From assembly GCA_947044365.1 (NCBI GenBank), contig OX345636.1:9506001-9570000 (forward strand): a stretch of DNA of 64,000 nucleotides. The letters are read 5' to 3'. The notes beneath the pieces are model-generated. The model was not told the origin of the DNA. It worked only from the letters and a program-made list of their open reading frames with translations, and did not search any database. This DNA is from Petrosia ficiformis. Lineage: Eukaryota > Porifera > Demospongiae > Haplosclerida > Petrosiidae. The position numbers and the translations under genes are program-made. How positions within the stretch are numbered: position 1 is the stretch's first letter; each line of letters begins with the position of its first letter. Of this stretch, positions 11,291 through 24,483 are shown one piece after another.

Positions 11291-14200
11291 ATGGCAGACA
11301 CTGAAGAGATTGTTGAAAAGCCTACAGAAGGACAGGTGCAAGAAGATTCTGGTCAGCAGGATCAAACGGATGAGTCACCAACAGAAGGTTAGATAAGGGG
11401 GCAAAAGGCAATGCAAGAAAGTTTGGTAACTTCTTCATGAGTTAGTAGCTTGTAACCTCGCTTGTAAATGTTGTTTTAATGTGCAGTGAAGTATTACAAT
11501 TCTACATACAACCTATTGTTAGTTGTGGCTAATGATTTTTTCTAGCCCAACTGATTATAGTTGGAACCAAATCCCCTTATACATAGAAATGATTATAGAT
11601 ATTTATGGTATAATAATTTGATTGATATATATTATATGTAATTATTTATAATTATAATACTGACATACGTACATGTGTGCCCATATTTATATAATTATAT
11701 ATTTATAACTCTAATTAGGACTATATTTATACAATTATTTATTATACATTAATTTTAAAAAAGTCTTTTCTGTAATTACTGTACATGTGACACTGAACTA
11801 TGAATATGATTATAGTGATAACCAATGAATATGTAATTTTCGCATTTTTTTTAATTTCACATTTACTATTATTACCTGCATTTTTGTTTAGTATTTTACT
11901 TAGTCTTAGGTGCAAAGTTCAAGGTATAATTAATTAATTAAACCTGTAATAGTTTATGAGTGTTTGAAAGAGAATCAAGAGTTACCAGACTGCATGTCCA
12001 CTTTGTAATCATACATGTACATGTACAGTTGTATATGTCATTCTGAATGGTTTGAATATATACAGTGGAAAAATCCCTTTTCTTCTGTTATGATAATAAG
12101 CTATTCAGTCATGTTGCTATGTGTATTCATGTTGGTATGCAGCTGTACTGTAGTTATTAATTAATACAGTCCACATGACCAAATTATCTGATGCTACTAA
12201 TGTCATATCACTAACTGTGAATTTGGAAAGTAATTCATAATTGATAATTTTACTACTAACAAGTGATTCTTACCATCTGTACATCCGTAGTATTACAATT
12301 ACTTTGTCACTACACTTGATCGTGTTTATAATAACTGGAAGATCCTTTTGATAAATTCATCTTTATACTCTTTCATCCATTTTTTAATGAACCTACTGAA
12401 ATACACAATCTAAGAAGTTTAATGATTAACCTTCCTGTATATCAAATTTTAATAGGTTTCTGCACAAACATGAAACACTTTTAGGCAAACATCTTCCTTC
12501 AAATATTCTGTTTTGCAAACATGTTCACATACATGTACATGTATTACACATTACCTCAAACCTACTAATAATTGTGTCGTGCATTAATAATGTTAGAAAA
12601 TTACTCAGGCATGCCTAATGTGACTATTAAAATGACCACGAAATATACTTTTTAGCCTGTAATAATTTTATTAATATTATTATTACATTAGTTGCTAAAA
12701 TCACTAAAAGTAATACATGTACATGCAATTAAAAGTAGATTTAAGGTACACAATGAATGTTCAGTGGTGGATCTGGGGAGGGGATCCTGGTGTGCATTTG
12801 CACCCCTTTTCTAGACTCATATTTGTCACTATAACAACTGTTATTTTATTGACTACAAGATGTACATGTTGTATATAATTATTATACATGTAGTTTGGAA
12901 ATTCCCACACCTGCTATTCCTAGTTGTAGAATTGTGCATTATGTTTCTGAGCCAGTTTAATAAACAAGAGAAAGTAGAGAATTTTTAACTCGTGTAGCAT
13001 GTGCTTCATGGTGTAGTAATATACTTGAGTGAGCAGTGAACAGTACATCTATCTTTTATGTATAACACACTTCAGTGAGCAGTTGATTTGTAGGTTGTTT
13101 CTTTTACTACAGTATCGTCAATCAGCCTTTTCTTGACATTTCAAAATGAATTGTAAATATCATGATACTATATCAGATACTGATATTTTTGGTTGGAAGA
13201 GCAATATTTATTTTATAGGTTTAAGTTCATTTAACATACATCACTACTGAAATGTTCATAACTACAGCATAAAGAAAACTTCATGTAAGGATAGTCTTGT
13301 AGCTAGCTACATGTATATTACACATGCAAAAATATACAAACTCACAAAAATTAATTCAACAGATACATTGCCAATACACCTAACATACATGTGTACTTTA
13401 TATACCATATGACACTACATGTATATAAATCATTTTATGACTCCTTTCATTAATTAAGTAAAAACCAAACTTGACATAATGTGTAATTTACATGTACATG
13501 TACATACATGTACATGTTCATTTACATGGGCGTTCATATGATCTATTGTATGCACAGATATCATTATACAGTCTGGTAACTGGGAAGTACATGTACATGT
13601 ACATTGCATTACATTACAGTTTTATGCTCCTTTGTAACTAATTCACTGCTCGTAAGCTCCTGTTTTAGTGTTAATTTTTTTTTATTTCTGATTTTTAATG
13701 GCCCATAGGACCATCCCTATGATTGCTTTCCCAGTTCGAACTATATATATATATAATTATATATTCTTGTGTTCACTTGCGTGAGCATGCGTTGTATACA
13801 TAATTAAGGAAGTTGCGTCATTCCTGGGGGCTCAGTCAATTAATGGGCATGGCACGTAATAGAACGCGTGCTCTAGCTCTGCCACTTGCAGGAAGAAAGA
13901 AAGAAAGAAATCTGCTACATAGAAACTGGAACTACATGTAATAGCAATCTATTCTACCTGAAATATATTTCTAAAGTTTTACAAGATCCTTTAAAATGTA
14001 AGGAGAGTAGGTAATCAAAACAATAACTATAATAGCCTGTTGTGTTTCAAGCTTGATAAAGTCAACCAAAATTACTGAATGCTGGACACCAAGCAATCAT
14101 AGGAATACTTTTTTCTCTATATATCATGTTTCTTTCCTTGTCTCATGTGAAACAGTGACTACCACACAGCCTGAATCACAAGACCAATCACCTAATACTC

Positions 14201-14527
14201 CAGAGGAAGGAGATAAAAAAGAAGAACCCAAACAAGAAGAGCCCGAACAAGAAGAACCCAAACCAGAAGAATCCAAACAGGAAGAACCCAAACAGGAAGA
14301 ACCCAAACAGGAGGAACCCAAACAGGAAGAACCCAAACAGGAAGAACCCAAACAGGAAGAACCCAAACAGGAGGAACCCAAACAGGAAGAACCCAAACAG
14401 GAAGAACCCAAACAAGATGGAGATATGAAACCTGAAGAGAATGTAGCTCCACAAACTGAGGGAGAAGAACAAAAAGAGGACGAAGTTACTCCAAAGGAAA
14501 AGCCACAACGAGCACCCATCTCCATAT
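11291..14527 (+). CDS. PLC exons 1-2: acidic N-terminal extension with QEEPK repeats
   Basis: Exon 1 (11291-11387) starts [15 protein letters not shown]. Exon 2 (14156-14527) encodes about ten EEPKQ pentapeptides (residues about 55-120) and then more Glu/Lys-rich sequence. The region is predicted to be disordered. Typical PLC-delta proteins have no such N-terminal extension; PRIP proteins have a long, disordered one. The start is set by the first ATG after the divergent promoter. Confidence 0.85.
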
Positions 14528-17500
14528 GTGAGTTTCAAATTTGTACTCGTGGAAAGGAACTTATTCATTCCCTCGCAAAATGTATAGCTTCAGCATACAG
14601 TACATGTACATGTATTCATGTACATATACATGTGTACATGTACATGTCCTGGAGCCATTACTGTATATGAGATATAGAATTAACCTACTAAGCTATAATG
14701 TATATCAGCTCTTGACTAATAATTAATCTCGCTGTGAGTTTACTGTACTTAAGTGTAAGTTATTTATTTTCTTGTATTGTTCTTATAACTAATCTGAAAA
14801 ATTGTCCAGTCAAATGCAATTTTGTCCTGCAAAATGTCTGGAAACTGGCCAATTGCTGGACGTTATTTGAACACTGTGTTATATGTACAGTACATTATTT
14901 TTTTTTTGAAATCAAAGTTGTAATTTTAAGTTCATTTTTACACATACATGTAATTACTTACAGTTTCTCTTGATTGGCTTATGTACATGTACCTGTAGTA
15001 TTGTAGAGAAATAGGGCCCCAGTTACATGTACACATACAATGTACATGTATAACATCTTAGACCTTTGAGAATACTGCATATCAGTCCACTGTTCACTCC
15101 ATTCAATTTTTTAATCCACCTTTTCTAAATTCTACTAACTTCTCATTTTACATGTATCTTTTAGCTGGTAAACAGATCAAACAGCTCTTGATTGGTACAG
15201 AGATGATGAAAGCAAAGAAAGGAAGAAAATTATTCCCTCGTGTGTTTTACATAACTAGTGATCTTGTTCGTATAATTTGGAACTCAAAAACGAAATCAGT
15301 GGCTAAAGCACAAAGTGAGTGATTCATGTACATGTACATTTATGTGCCAAATAAACCACTTTCATATACATGTACATGTAAATGCGGTAAAATAATTATA
15401 GTGCATATGCAGTGTAAATACATGTACAGTAGAGTAGTGGATTGGTACATGTAATTACATGTACAGTATATACAAAATACATTAATGCAGCAACCACTTT
15501 CATAATTAACAAGATACATGTACATGTATATAGAGAAAAATATATCCCTATGACTGCTTTGTGGTGTCCAGCATTTAGTAATCATGGCTGATTTTATAAA
15601 TTTAGTAATTTATTATGCCTTAGTTTAGTTTCCGTTATACATACATGTACATGTACATGTACATGTACACATGTAATTACATGTTGTAACTAAAACAACA
15701 CTAGTGCATATACAATGTACATGTAGCTATGCTTAATACACTATAGGATTATGTGATGTACAGTAGTGTAGTAAGTGGATTGGTAATTATGTGCAAAACA
15801 AATTAATATAACCACTTTCATAATTATGAATATACATGTACATGTATATACTACTATACATGTACATGTAGATGTACAATGTACATGTATACATGTATAT
15901 AGTGCATATATATGTACATGTACCTATATGTATGTTTATGTATACTATACATGTACATGGTTATGTATACTATACATGTACAATGTACATGTATGTGTAG
16001 GATTATATGATATAGATTAGTGGATCAATAATTATACATGTACATGTATATCCACTTTCATAAAACCCTTACATACATGTACAGTGTACATGTACATACA
16101 TGTACATGTACACTGTAAATTAATTATCATTTGAGCACAGATTATCTCATACATTGTAACTGGAAGTGTGTATATCTAACATTTGCTAAATTTACACTCT
16201 CAGACAATACTTACATGTACATGTACTTTCTCATGTACATGTACCTTCTCATGTACATATGTGTACAAATGTACATCTGTCTGTACATACATGTACATGT
16301 ATTACCAGACTTGAAGTCAAATATTTCAGTGCTTGTTTTCAGTTGTATTTAATACATGTACTTTTAAAAAAATATTTGTATTTGAATTTTTGAGTTTTGA
16401 AATAACAAGTTAATTGAAAATGTATTTCAAAAAGCTAAAACACAAATACATGTACATATACATGTACATGTGTACTTGGTAAATACATTGTCCTTCCTTG
16501 AAATTTGATGGTGATAACTGCTGGAAGTTTGATGTCGCATTGTGACATCATTGACACATTAAAGCAAGCACAAGTTTACATATACATGTACATGTACATG
16601 TACATGTACATGTACATGTATATACTGTTAATTACAGAAACTTTAATTTAGCCTACATAAGAAATAGTATTGGAAATACTTTTAAAGTATTTTTATTTCA
16701 AATACATGTACATGTACATGTACATTGAAAAGAAATGTACTCATATTTGTGAAGTACTTGTTCAAATACTATGACATATACATGTACATGTATTTGATCT
16801 CAAGTCTGGATGTTACTCTGATAACACCTCCATACTAATGTACAATACATAAAAGTGTTAACTGACCTCTGACTGATAAATTAAAAGATAATTCTAGTTC
16901 TAGGTGTAAGGTTACTCATAATGTGCAACCACATGTAACAGCTCATTTAATCTTTGTTTCATTTTGGTATTAATTACATGTACACATGTAAATGTTGGGG
17001 AAACATTTCTGAGAGTTTGGTTCCAAGCTCCATGACAACACATAGCTCTAATTATTGTGGCTCATTAAGTAACGATAATTGTATCTCAGACATGGTACAT
17101 GTACAAGTACAACTACGGAATTAAGAACAATTTAAGTACATGTACATGTAATAACAAATTACAAGCTAGTTTTGCCAAATACAAGACAATCACTGTTTTG
17201 ACAATAGTAATAATGTACATGTAAGTTGTTCTTAAGTTGTTGTGTAACCAGCACTATAGTTATATATACTGTATAGTGGGTTTTATTGGTGAAGGTTGGC
17301 GAAAATTGGAAAATTTGCCAAATTCAAGTACAGTTAAATTTAGTAACTGCAAACATGTCACTACTGCATGTTACTTGATTCTGCTACACAAGGTAGAGTT
17401 TTTAAAACAAGAGTATCCCTATAGTGTAGTAAACGTGGTATCCCTATAGTGTAGTAAACGTGGTATCCTCTCACAGTGCTTTCTAGCCTGCACTATGACA

Positions 17501-20500
17501 CCGGCTCCATTATGAAAGCACGTGTGGTTAAAGCACGTGTGGTTAAGTAACATGTGTTAGAATTCTTTGAAACATCAAATTTAATCTTGCCAATATACCA
17601 AAATTTCTTCTCATCAAAAATACCTGGTACATGTATACAGTAATATCAGTTGTCACCTGATAAACATTATACATGTACATACATATTGAGTCTTTCAGTC
17701 AGCTTTGATGATATTGATAATAGTTTAGCACCTGTGTATTGCACAAACGTTGATGCTTTGATGATATTGTTTAGCACATGTTGTGCACAGGTTTTACATG
17801 TACACATACATGTACATACATGTACATACAATGTACATGTATGATAAACAAATTTTGGGCTTGAAAGTATTTGAAAATACCTACATTGTACATGTATAAG
17901 TACAAGTACATGTACATTGTACATGTACATGTAGATGTATTCAAGTACTTTCAAGTAGTGAGCAAAGTACTTACTACTTTAAATACATGTAGACTAGCTA
18001 TGCAGGATGAAATGTTTTACCATGTACTTAAGTACATGTACAAGTACAATTGACCATCATTGTACTTAGTACAGGTACATGTGATTTCTTTAGACAATGT
18101 ACTTAGTACAAGTACATGTACATGTACTTGACCACGTGATTAATACATATACAGTGAAACCTCCCTTAACGGACACTCCTTGTAACGGACACCTCGTTTT
18201 GAACGGACACAACCAATGCACGGATTGAACTGACTACTATTGTTGGACTCTCTATTTAACGGATAACGGACAACGCTCGATTCCCATCAATACAGTTAAC
18301 ACGTGAACAGTACTTCCATTTAACGGACGTAGGGCGTTGCCACTGACAATAGTACTTTCAAACGCTTGTCATAATACTTTCTTGTTACTAACGAAGAGTG
18401 ATTTTGGTATCTATGGCTTTCTTAGAAGGTCTTCTGTATAACTAAGTGAGTTAAAAGTCGTGGTTGCTTAAAATTCAGGCGTTATACAGACTAGACAAGA
18501 AGTGGGCGTTGCCCGTCGACTACTATACTTACAAACGTTCGCATTTCTCTCTTCCTGCTGATAGCGAAGTATAAATTTTACATCAATGGGTTTGTTAAAG
18601 ACGCTTCTTTCCACAAAATAAGTTAGAATGTTGAGTCTTATAAAATATGAGAGTTATAGTGCTGAAAATGTTGATTAGGATATTAAGCGCTCCGCCCACA
18701 CAAAATTTCTTAATTAAATTTGGGTTAATAACAAAAACGCTTATTTCAATTATACATTGTAGTTGGTAAAGAGTTAATATCTTCCTGGTGATTATGAAAA
18801 ATAAATTTTACATCTGTGGATTTCTTAATACATCTTCTCTGAAACAATTCTGAGTCTTATAAAGTCTTAAGTTTGCGTTACCAGTGCCTGAACTAGAGAA
18901 CCTCCTTGTAAAGGACACCTCTGTATAAAGGACAAAGTAAAAATCCCCAAACTGTCCGTTAAATGGAGGTTCCACTGTACATGCTTTAAGTCTAAATGCT
19001 ACTACCTACATGCATATAGTCTTTAAGTCTTACTTAGCTTCAAATAGAGTACAATCAAATACTCAGAAAAACATCTAGCCTAGTGATAAAGGAATTTGAT
19101 ATTTGAGATGGTATAGGTGTTGTGTTAGATCATTTGATTAATGAGATTTGTTTCACAATCAGACTGTTAGTGGAAAAAAGCTCTCTACTTTTAACTTGTA
19201 TATAAATAACACTGATTTTATGTTGTTTATGATGATAATACAGTCAGCCATACATTTTATAACACATTAAGTTAACACATATACAACAAGGATAACTATC
19301 AACACTGAAGGAAAGGAAGACTGTACTCAGTATATTGAAAGAATGGAGCATTTCTTTGTTGCTAACATCAATGTACGTGTACATGTACATTGTAGGTACA
19401 TTTGTATACCCTTTTGAATATGTAAACACTGTTTAGACTTGCCTAGTGATAAAGGAATTTGATATTTGAGGTATCATAGGTGTTATGTTAGATCATTTGA
19501 TAAGATATGTTTAGGCACAATACCACACCTAATACCTGATTGGCTAGTTTTGTTGCTATAGTGACATAACTAACTTTTATTTCTTTTCAAGTAGAAGTAC
19601 AATGTATACATGTATGTTTATACCCTTCTACTCATGCACATGCATGTATGCACAAACACATACATTGTACATGTACATTCACTCTGTAATCTTTAAATAG
19701 CCACTATTTTACTGACAAAGGAATTTGATATTGGATATGGCTGTTATGTCAACTAATCATTTCATTTGATGAACTCCCTTTTGATGTGTTTATTCTTACA
19801 CCATATCACACCTGCAATAAATACTTTATTGGCTAGTTTTATTGCTATAGTGATATACATGTACATGTAACTACAAGTAGTAATACATGTATATTTACAT
19901 GTACAAGTAGTAATACATGTATATTTTATATATCCACACAGTCCACACCCTCCTACTCATGCACTGACACATACACTTACGTACACAAACACATACTCAT
20001 GTACTATATACTATCAATCCTGACATACAGTACCTGACTTTATTAAGTTTTCATACTATGATGGGAGCTACACTTTAATAAGGTGATGGTCAACTGTTAA
20101 TTGTAAATAGTATTGCCCTGTAATGTGTAAATTTCCTTTACACTTGTATGTGATACAGTGTACATGTGTAGCATGGTAGTAAGGTGTAATAGTACATTCG
20201 AAGTACAGTGTACATGTACTTCACTCACAAAGTACACTTTAGTTAATGGAAGTACAGTATGTAAACTTAATAATACCAGTACTATAACTACACACCTACA
20301 TGTACACTAATCATATATGTAGTACAGTAATGATGACTTTGCAGTAAAATATTGCATAAATTACGTACTGCATATACATGTAAATGTATCTTATAAATCT
20401 TATCCTTAATAATTATGACTAGAGACAATAATAACAGATAATGTTTTTGTACATGTACATGTATAGTTGTATTTACATGTATGTACATTGTACATGTATG

Positions 20501-21203
20501 TTCATGTACATGTATTTGTATGTAAATATAGTATGTACCATATGGTACATACTATATTTACATGTACATGTACATGTATGTTCATGTACATGTATTTGTA
20601 TGTACATGTAAATATAGTATGTACCATATGGTACATACTATATTTACATACAAATGTATATACACACTTGTACAAACATGTACATGTACATGTGTATATC
20701 ACATTGTAAATGCCATGTTCATGCAATGTACATGTACATGTATAATACACATGTGTGCAGTATATATCACATGTACAATGTGTATGTATTTGTGTAGATA
20801 GATACATGTATATACAAGTACACATATTATACATGTAAAATATACTACATTTTACATGTATAATATGTGTAGTATCGTACATGTACATGTACATGTACAC
20901 AATGTATGTAAATTAGTAATAAACCACACAATCCCATCTCTCTTAGTTCCCTTATCTCAAATTGATGATGTCCTACCTGGACGTCAGACTCAATCATTTG
21001 GTCTGTATCTTGGAACTGACGATGAAGATTTATGTTTTTCTATAATATATCGAGATGGAGGAAGGCAGAATGCTTTAGATCTTATTGCTAGTACTCCAGA
21101 AGAAGCTGATGTGTGGGTAAAGGGTTTACTGGCTTTGACAGGATCTGGTTAGTTCATATACATGTAACATGTGTATATATGTACATGATGTTATCGGAGA
21201 TGT

Positions 21204-21242
<39 letters not shown>

Positions 21243-24200
21243 CACCTGAGGCAATGGAAAAATGAAAATGACATGTAATAGTTATTAGCAATATATATCC
21301 TGTTTTTTGTAGGAAGTGCATGCACATGTAACTCATTCTTCATGTGACCGTTTTCATTCACTACTTTAAATACAAACCATGTATTATTACAATTAGAAAC
21401 CATGATTTTAGCCAAAGCTCAGAGAAAGGAGAGTGGAATGTCAAAAGTATAAGACACACAGCACAGTACATTTGTACCTAGATCAGTGTTTCCCCCAAAG
21501 AGTGGTACCCCACCCTTTAGCCATGAGCTTACTGTACATGTACATGTAAATTGCATACTGAAAACATTTTTTTACAACACTGCATAATTGAACATTAACC
21601 AAACATCATGTACATGTGTTGTATCCTGGGGAACACATTGATATACAATGTACATCATGTACATTTGTACATGTGCATGTACATGTACACATGTACATGT
21701 ACAATGTGTACATGTAGGAAATGATTACATGCTCTTTTATTTATAACATATTCCTGTTCTGTGAATTTAATTCTTGATCATTTTGTGATATCATACCTTT
21801 GGTCATTTTGATGACACACAGCATTGTTTACTACAACTTATACTACAGAATCCAATAAAGTGTCAATCATTGGACTTTGTATTTGCATTGTCAGGGATTC
21901 ATACAGGCAGGGGGGATATCCCCCCTAACTTGAGTTTCCCCAAAAGATTTCAGGCTAATTTTTATTTCAACATGCAGCAACATCTCAGCTACAAGCCTTC
22001 TGGGGCCCCAGAAGCCACCTGAAAGAGCCCTAAGTTAAAACATTTCCTAGAGGAGCATACCCCAGACCCACTACCACCAGGAATAGTGTTTTTGCATGAA
22101 TGATTCTCTACTAATATAACATACATGTATAGTGTTTACAACTTTACATGCATGTAGTCATTAGAAGACACATCAGAGAATGCTATCATAATTAATACCC
22201 AAAGTTGTATGGTTGAATTTTGTAGTACAGGTTTTTAGTAAATGGTTGAGTTTTTGATACATTTTGAAGCATGGGCCAAATTAGCTCAACAATGTTTAGT
22301 GTGTGCGTTATTGGTACATGTACATGTAATACATCTTGAGAGCCAATTAACAAAATGTTAGTGGCAATATTATCATTATTAACTGTGCCATCTTGGCCCA
22401 AAGAGAGAAATGTACTGTGCCAAATGAGTGATTTTGTACTTCAAGAAATACACATGTACATGTACATGTACGTACTTACATGTACATGTAAGTAGTCTTA
22501 CTGTCTTGTACATGTACATTTTTGTATTTGATAAGCTTATCAAATACAAAAATGTACATGTACAAGACAGTAAGACTACTTACATGTACATGTAAGTACG
22601 TACATGTACATGTACATGTGTATTTCTTGAAGTACAAAATTACTAACATTAAGAGAGTTTAATGACAAAGACACAAAGTAAATGTATATTGTACATGTAC
22701 AATTAATTGTTACATTTTTACCTAATTATTACTGTATACACAGGTGTTCCTGAGAGTACCAGTGAAGTAAGGAGTAGGTTAGTAAATACACATGTATATG
22801 CGCATGTGCTACATTGTATATGTGATACATGTACATTCAAATTATAGTGTGAATTAATATTGTTTTAATATGACTATAATGACGTTATACATGTACATGT
22901 ACAATGTAGTTATACTTGTAATACTGGTTTCTCCAAATTTTGGTTATATGCTAATAATTAAAGCCTAATAAAAGGGTTTTAGTTTGTTAACTAACTATAC
23001 ATGTACATTGTACATGTACATGTACATGTACATATTAGGGCTGGGACGAAGGTAGAAAAACAACCTTCGAAGCTTCATCGGGAAAAATGAACAAACCTTC
23101 GAAGATTCGCACGTGTTTTTATCAACGTTGCTCTTACCTTGTTTGGCAATATAATGCCTCCAAAACTGGCTTTATAATAAGTACTAGTCTTGTTCCTGTA
23201 ACTATTTCTACTTGGATTTAGCATCACTTGAATAAAAATTAGGCAGAAACAGCCAACAACACAGCCTCTACTTTTCTTGGACACACCCACAATTTTAACC
23301 ACACGTTTAGATTGCAAAAGTGCACATGTGCAAACATTGAAGTGGGCGTGGCAGCGAAGCTTCGAAGGGAGAAATTTAGCTTCGAATGCTGAATAAACGA
23401 ACAAAGGTTCGAATATTCCAAACTTTTTCCCAGCCTGTGTACATGTACAGTTACATCACTCAGAGCTACTGTACATGTACATGTAACATCATTAAACCTT
23501 GTTAGTGTATACATTATACATGTGGTTTAATATCATGAGGTTAATACATGTACATGATTATGCTGTAACTCAATAATGAAGTAATGGATTGGAATTTAAC
23601 ATGAATGGGAAGGAATATCATGTACATGAAAATGTTAAATGTAAAAAGAGAATTAGACTTTCCAAACTTATAAATTTTTCTGATGTCATGGTGAATGTAA
23701 AAAAAACCTTTACTTTATAATCACATGAACATGTACATGTACAAATGTACATGTATGGTATAATGCTTTTAGGTTTAGAGTACATGTACATGTACATTGT
23801 ATACATGTACATGTATGTACAGTATGTGGCTATTAATGTAATGATACGTGTGTATTTTTAGGTGGTTACGTGCTCTGTTTGATGAGGCTGATGTAAATGG
23901 AGATGGTACTTTAGATTTAAAAGAGATTATTAGGATGATGAAAAGACTGAATGTTGGAATTTCTCAGAAAATTCTCAAAAAGAAGTTTAAGGTTAATGCA
24001 TGTAATAAGAGGACAACGAAAACACAATTTCTCATTCCCCAATCAAAATAACCTTGATGAGCATGACTGCTATAGAAAATAGAATCCAAGGACTTTGTTA
24101 TAGAGCTACACTGTATGTGACTTAATTCTGGCTTTGAATGTGATGTTTTGGCACTAAATAATTACACTAATTGTAATACATGTAGCTAATAATTATAAAT

Positions 24201-24452
24201 TAAGTAGGATTTATAATATAGTGTACTACAGTAGCTTTATTCCAATACAAACATGTACAGTAAGTCTTGATTTCTCAAACTTGTTGTTTAATTAGCCTGT
24301 TCATACAGGCGTATGAGATGTTTGATTCGGACCCTGCCAGCTGAGCTGCCTTGGTAGCTCAGTTGGTAGAGCATCTGTCCGGAGTACAGAGTGTCTTGGG
24401 TTCGAATCCCACCTGAGGCAACTCTCATTTCATTTTTCCATTGCCTCAGGTG

Positions 24453-24483
<31 letters not shown>

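Noticed and set aside
14124..14568. Long minus-strand frames rich in CLGSS, LFGFF or VWVLP repeats
   Set aside because: They are antisense shadows of the EEPKQ minisatellite in PLC exon 2; repeats of a 15-bp unit keep all frames open.
20467..20900. Overlapping [17 protein letters not shown] frames in many introns
   Set aside because: Translations of (ACATGT)n in different frames; such repeats are open in several frames and carry no coding signal.
24348..24420. Functional serine tRNA gene
   Set aside because: C at position 33, short variable arm, T-stem mismatch, and continuation into a repeated SINE body indicate a tRNA-derived repeat.
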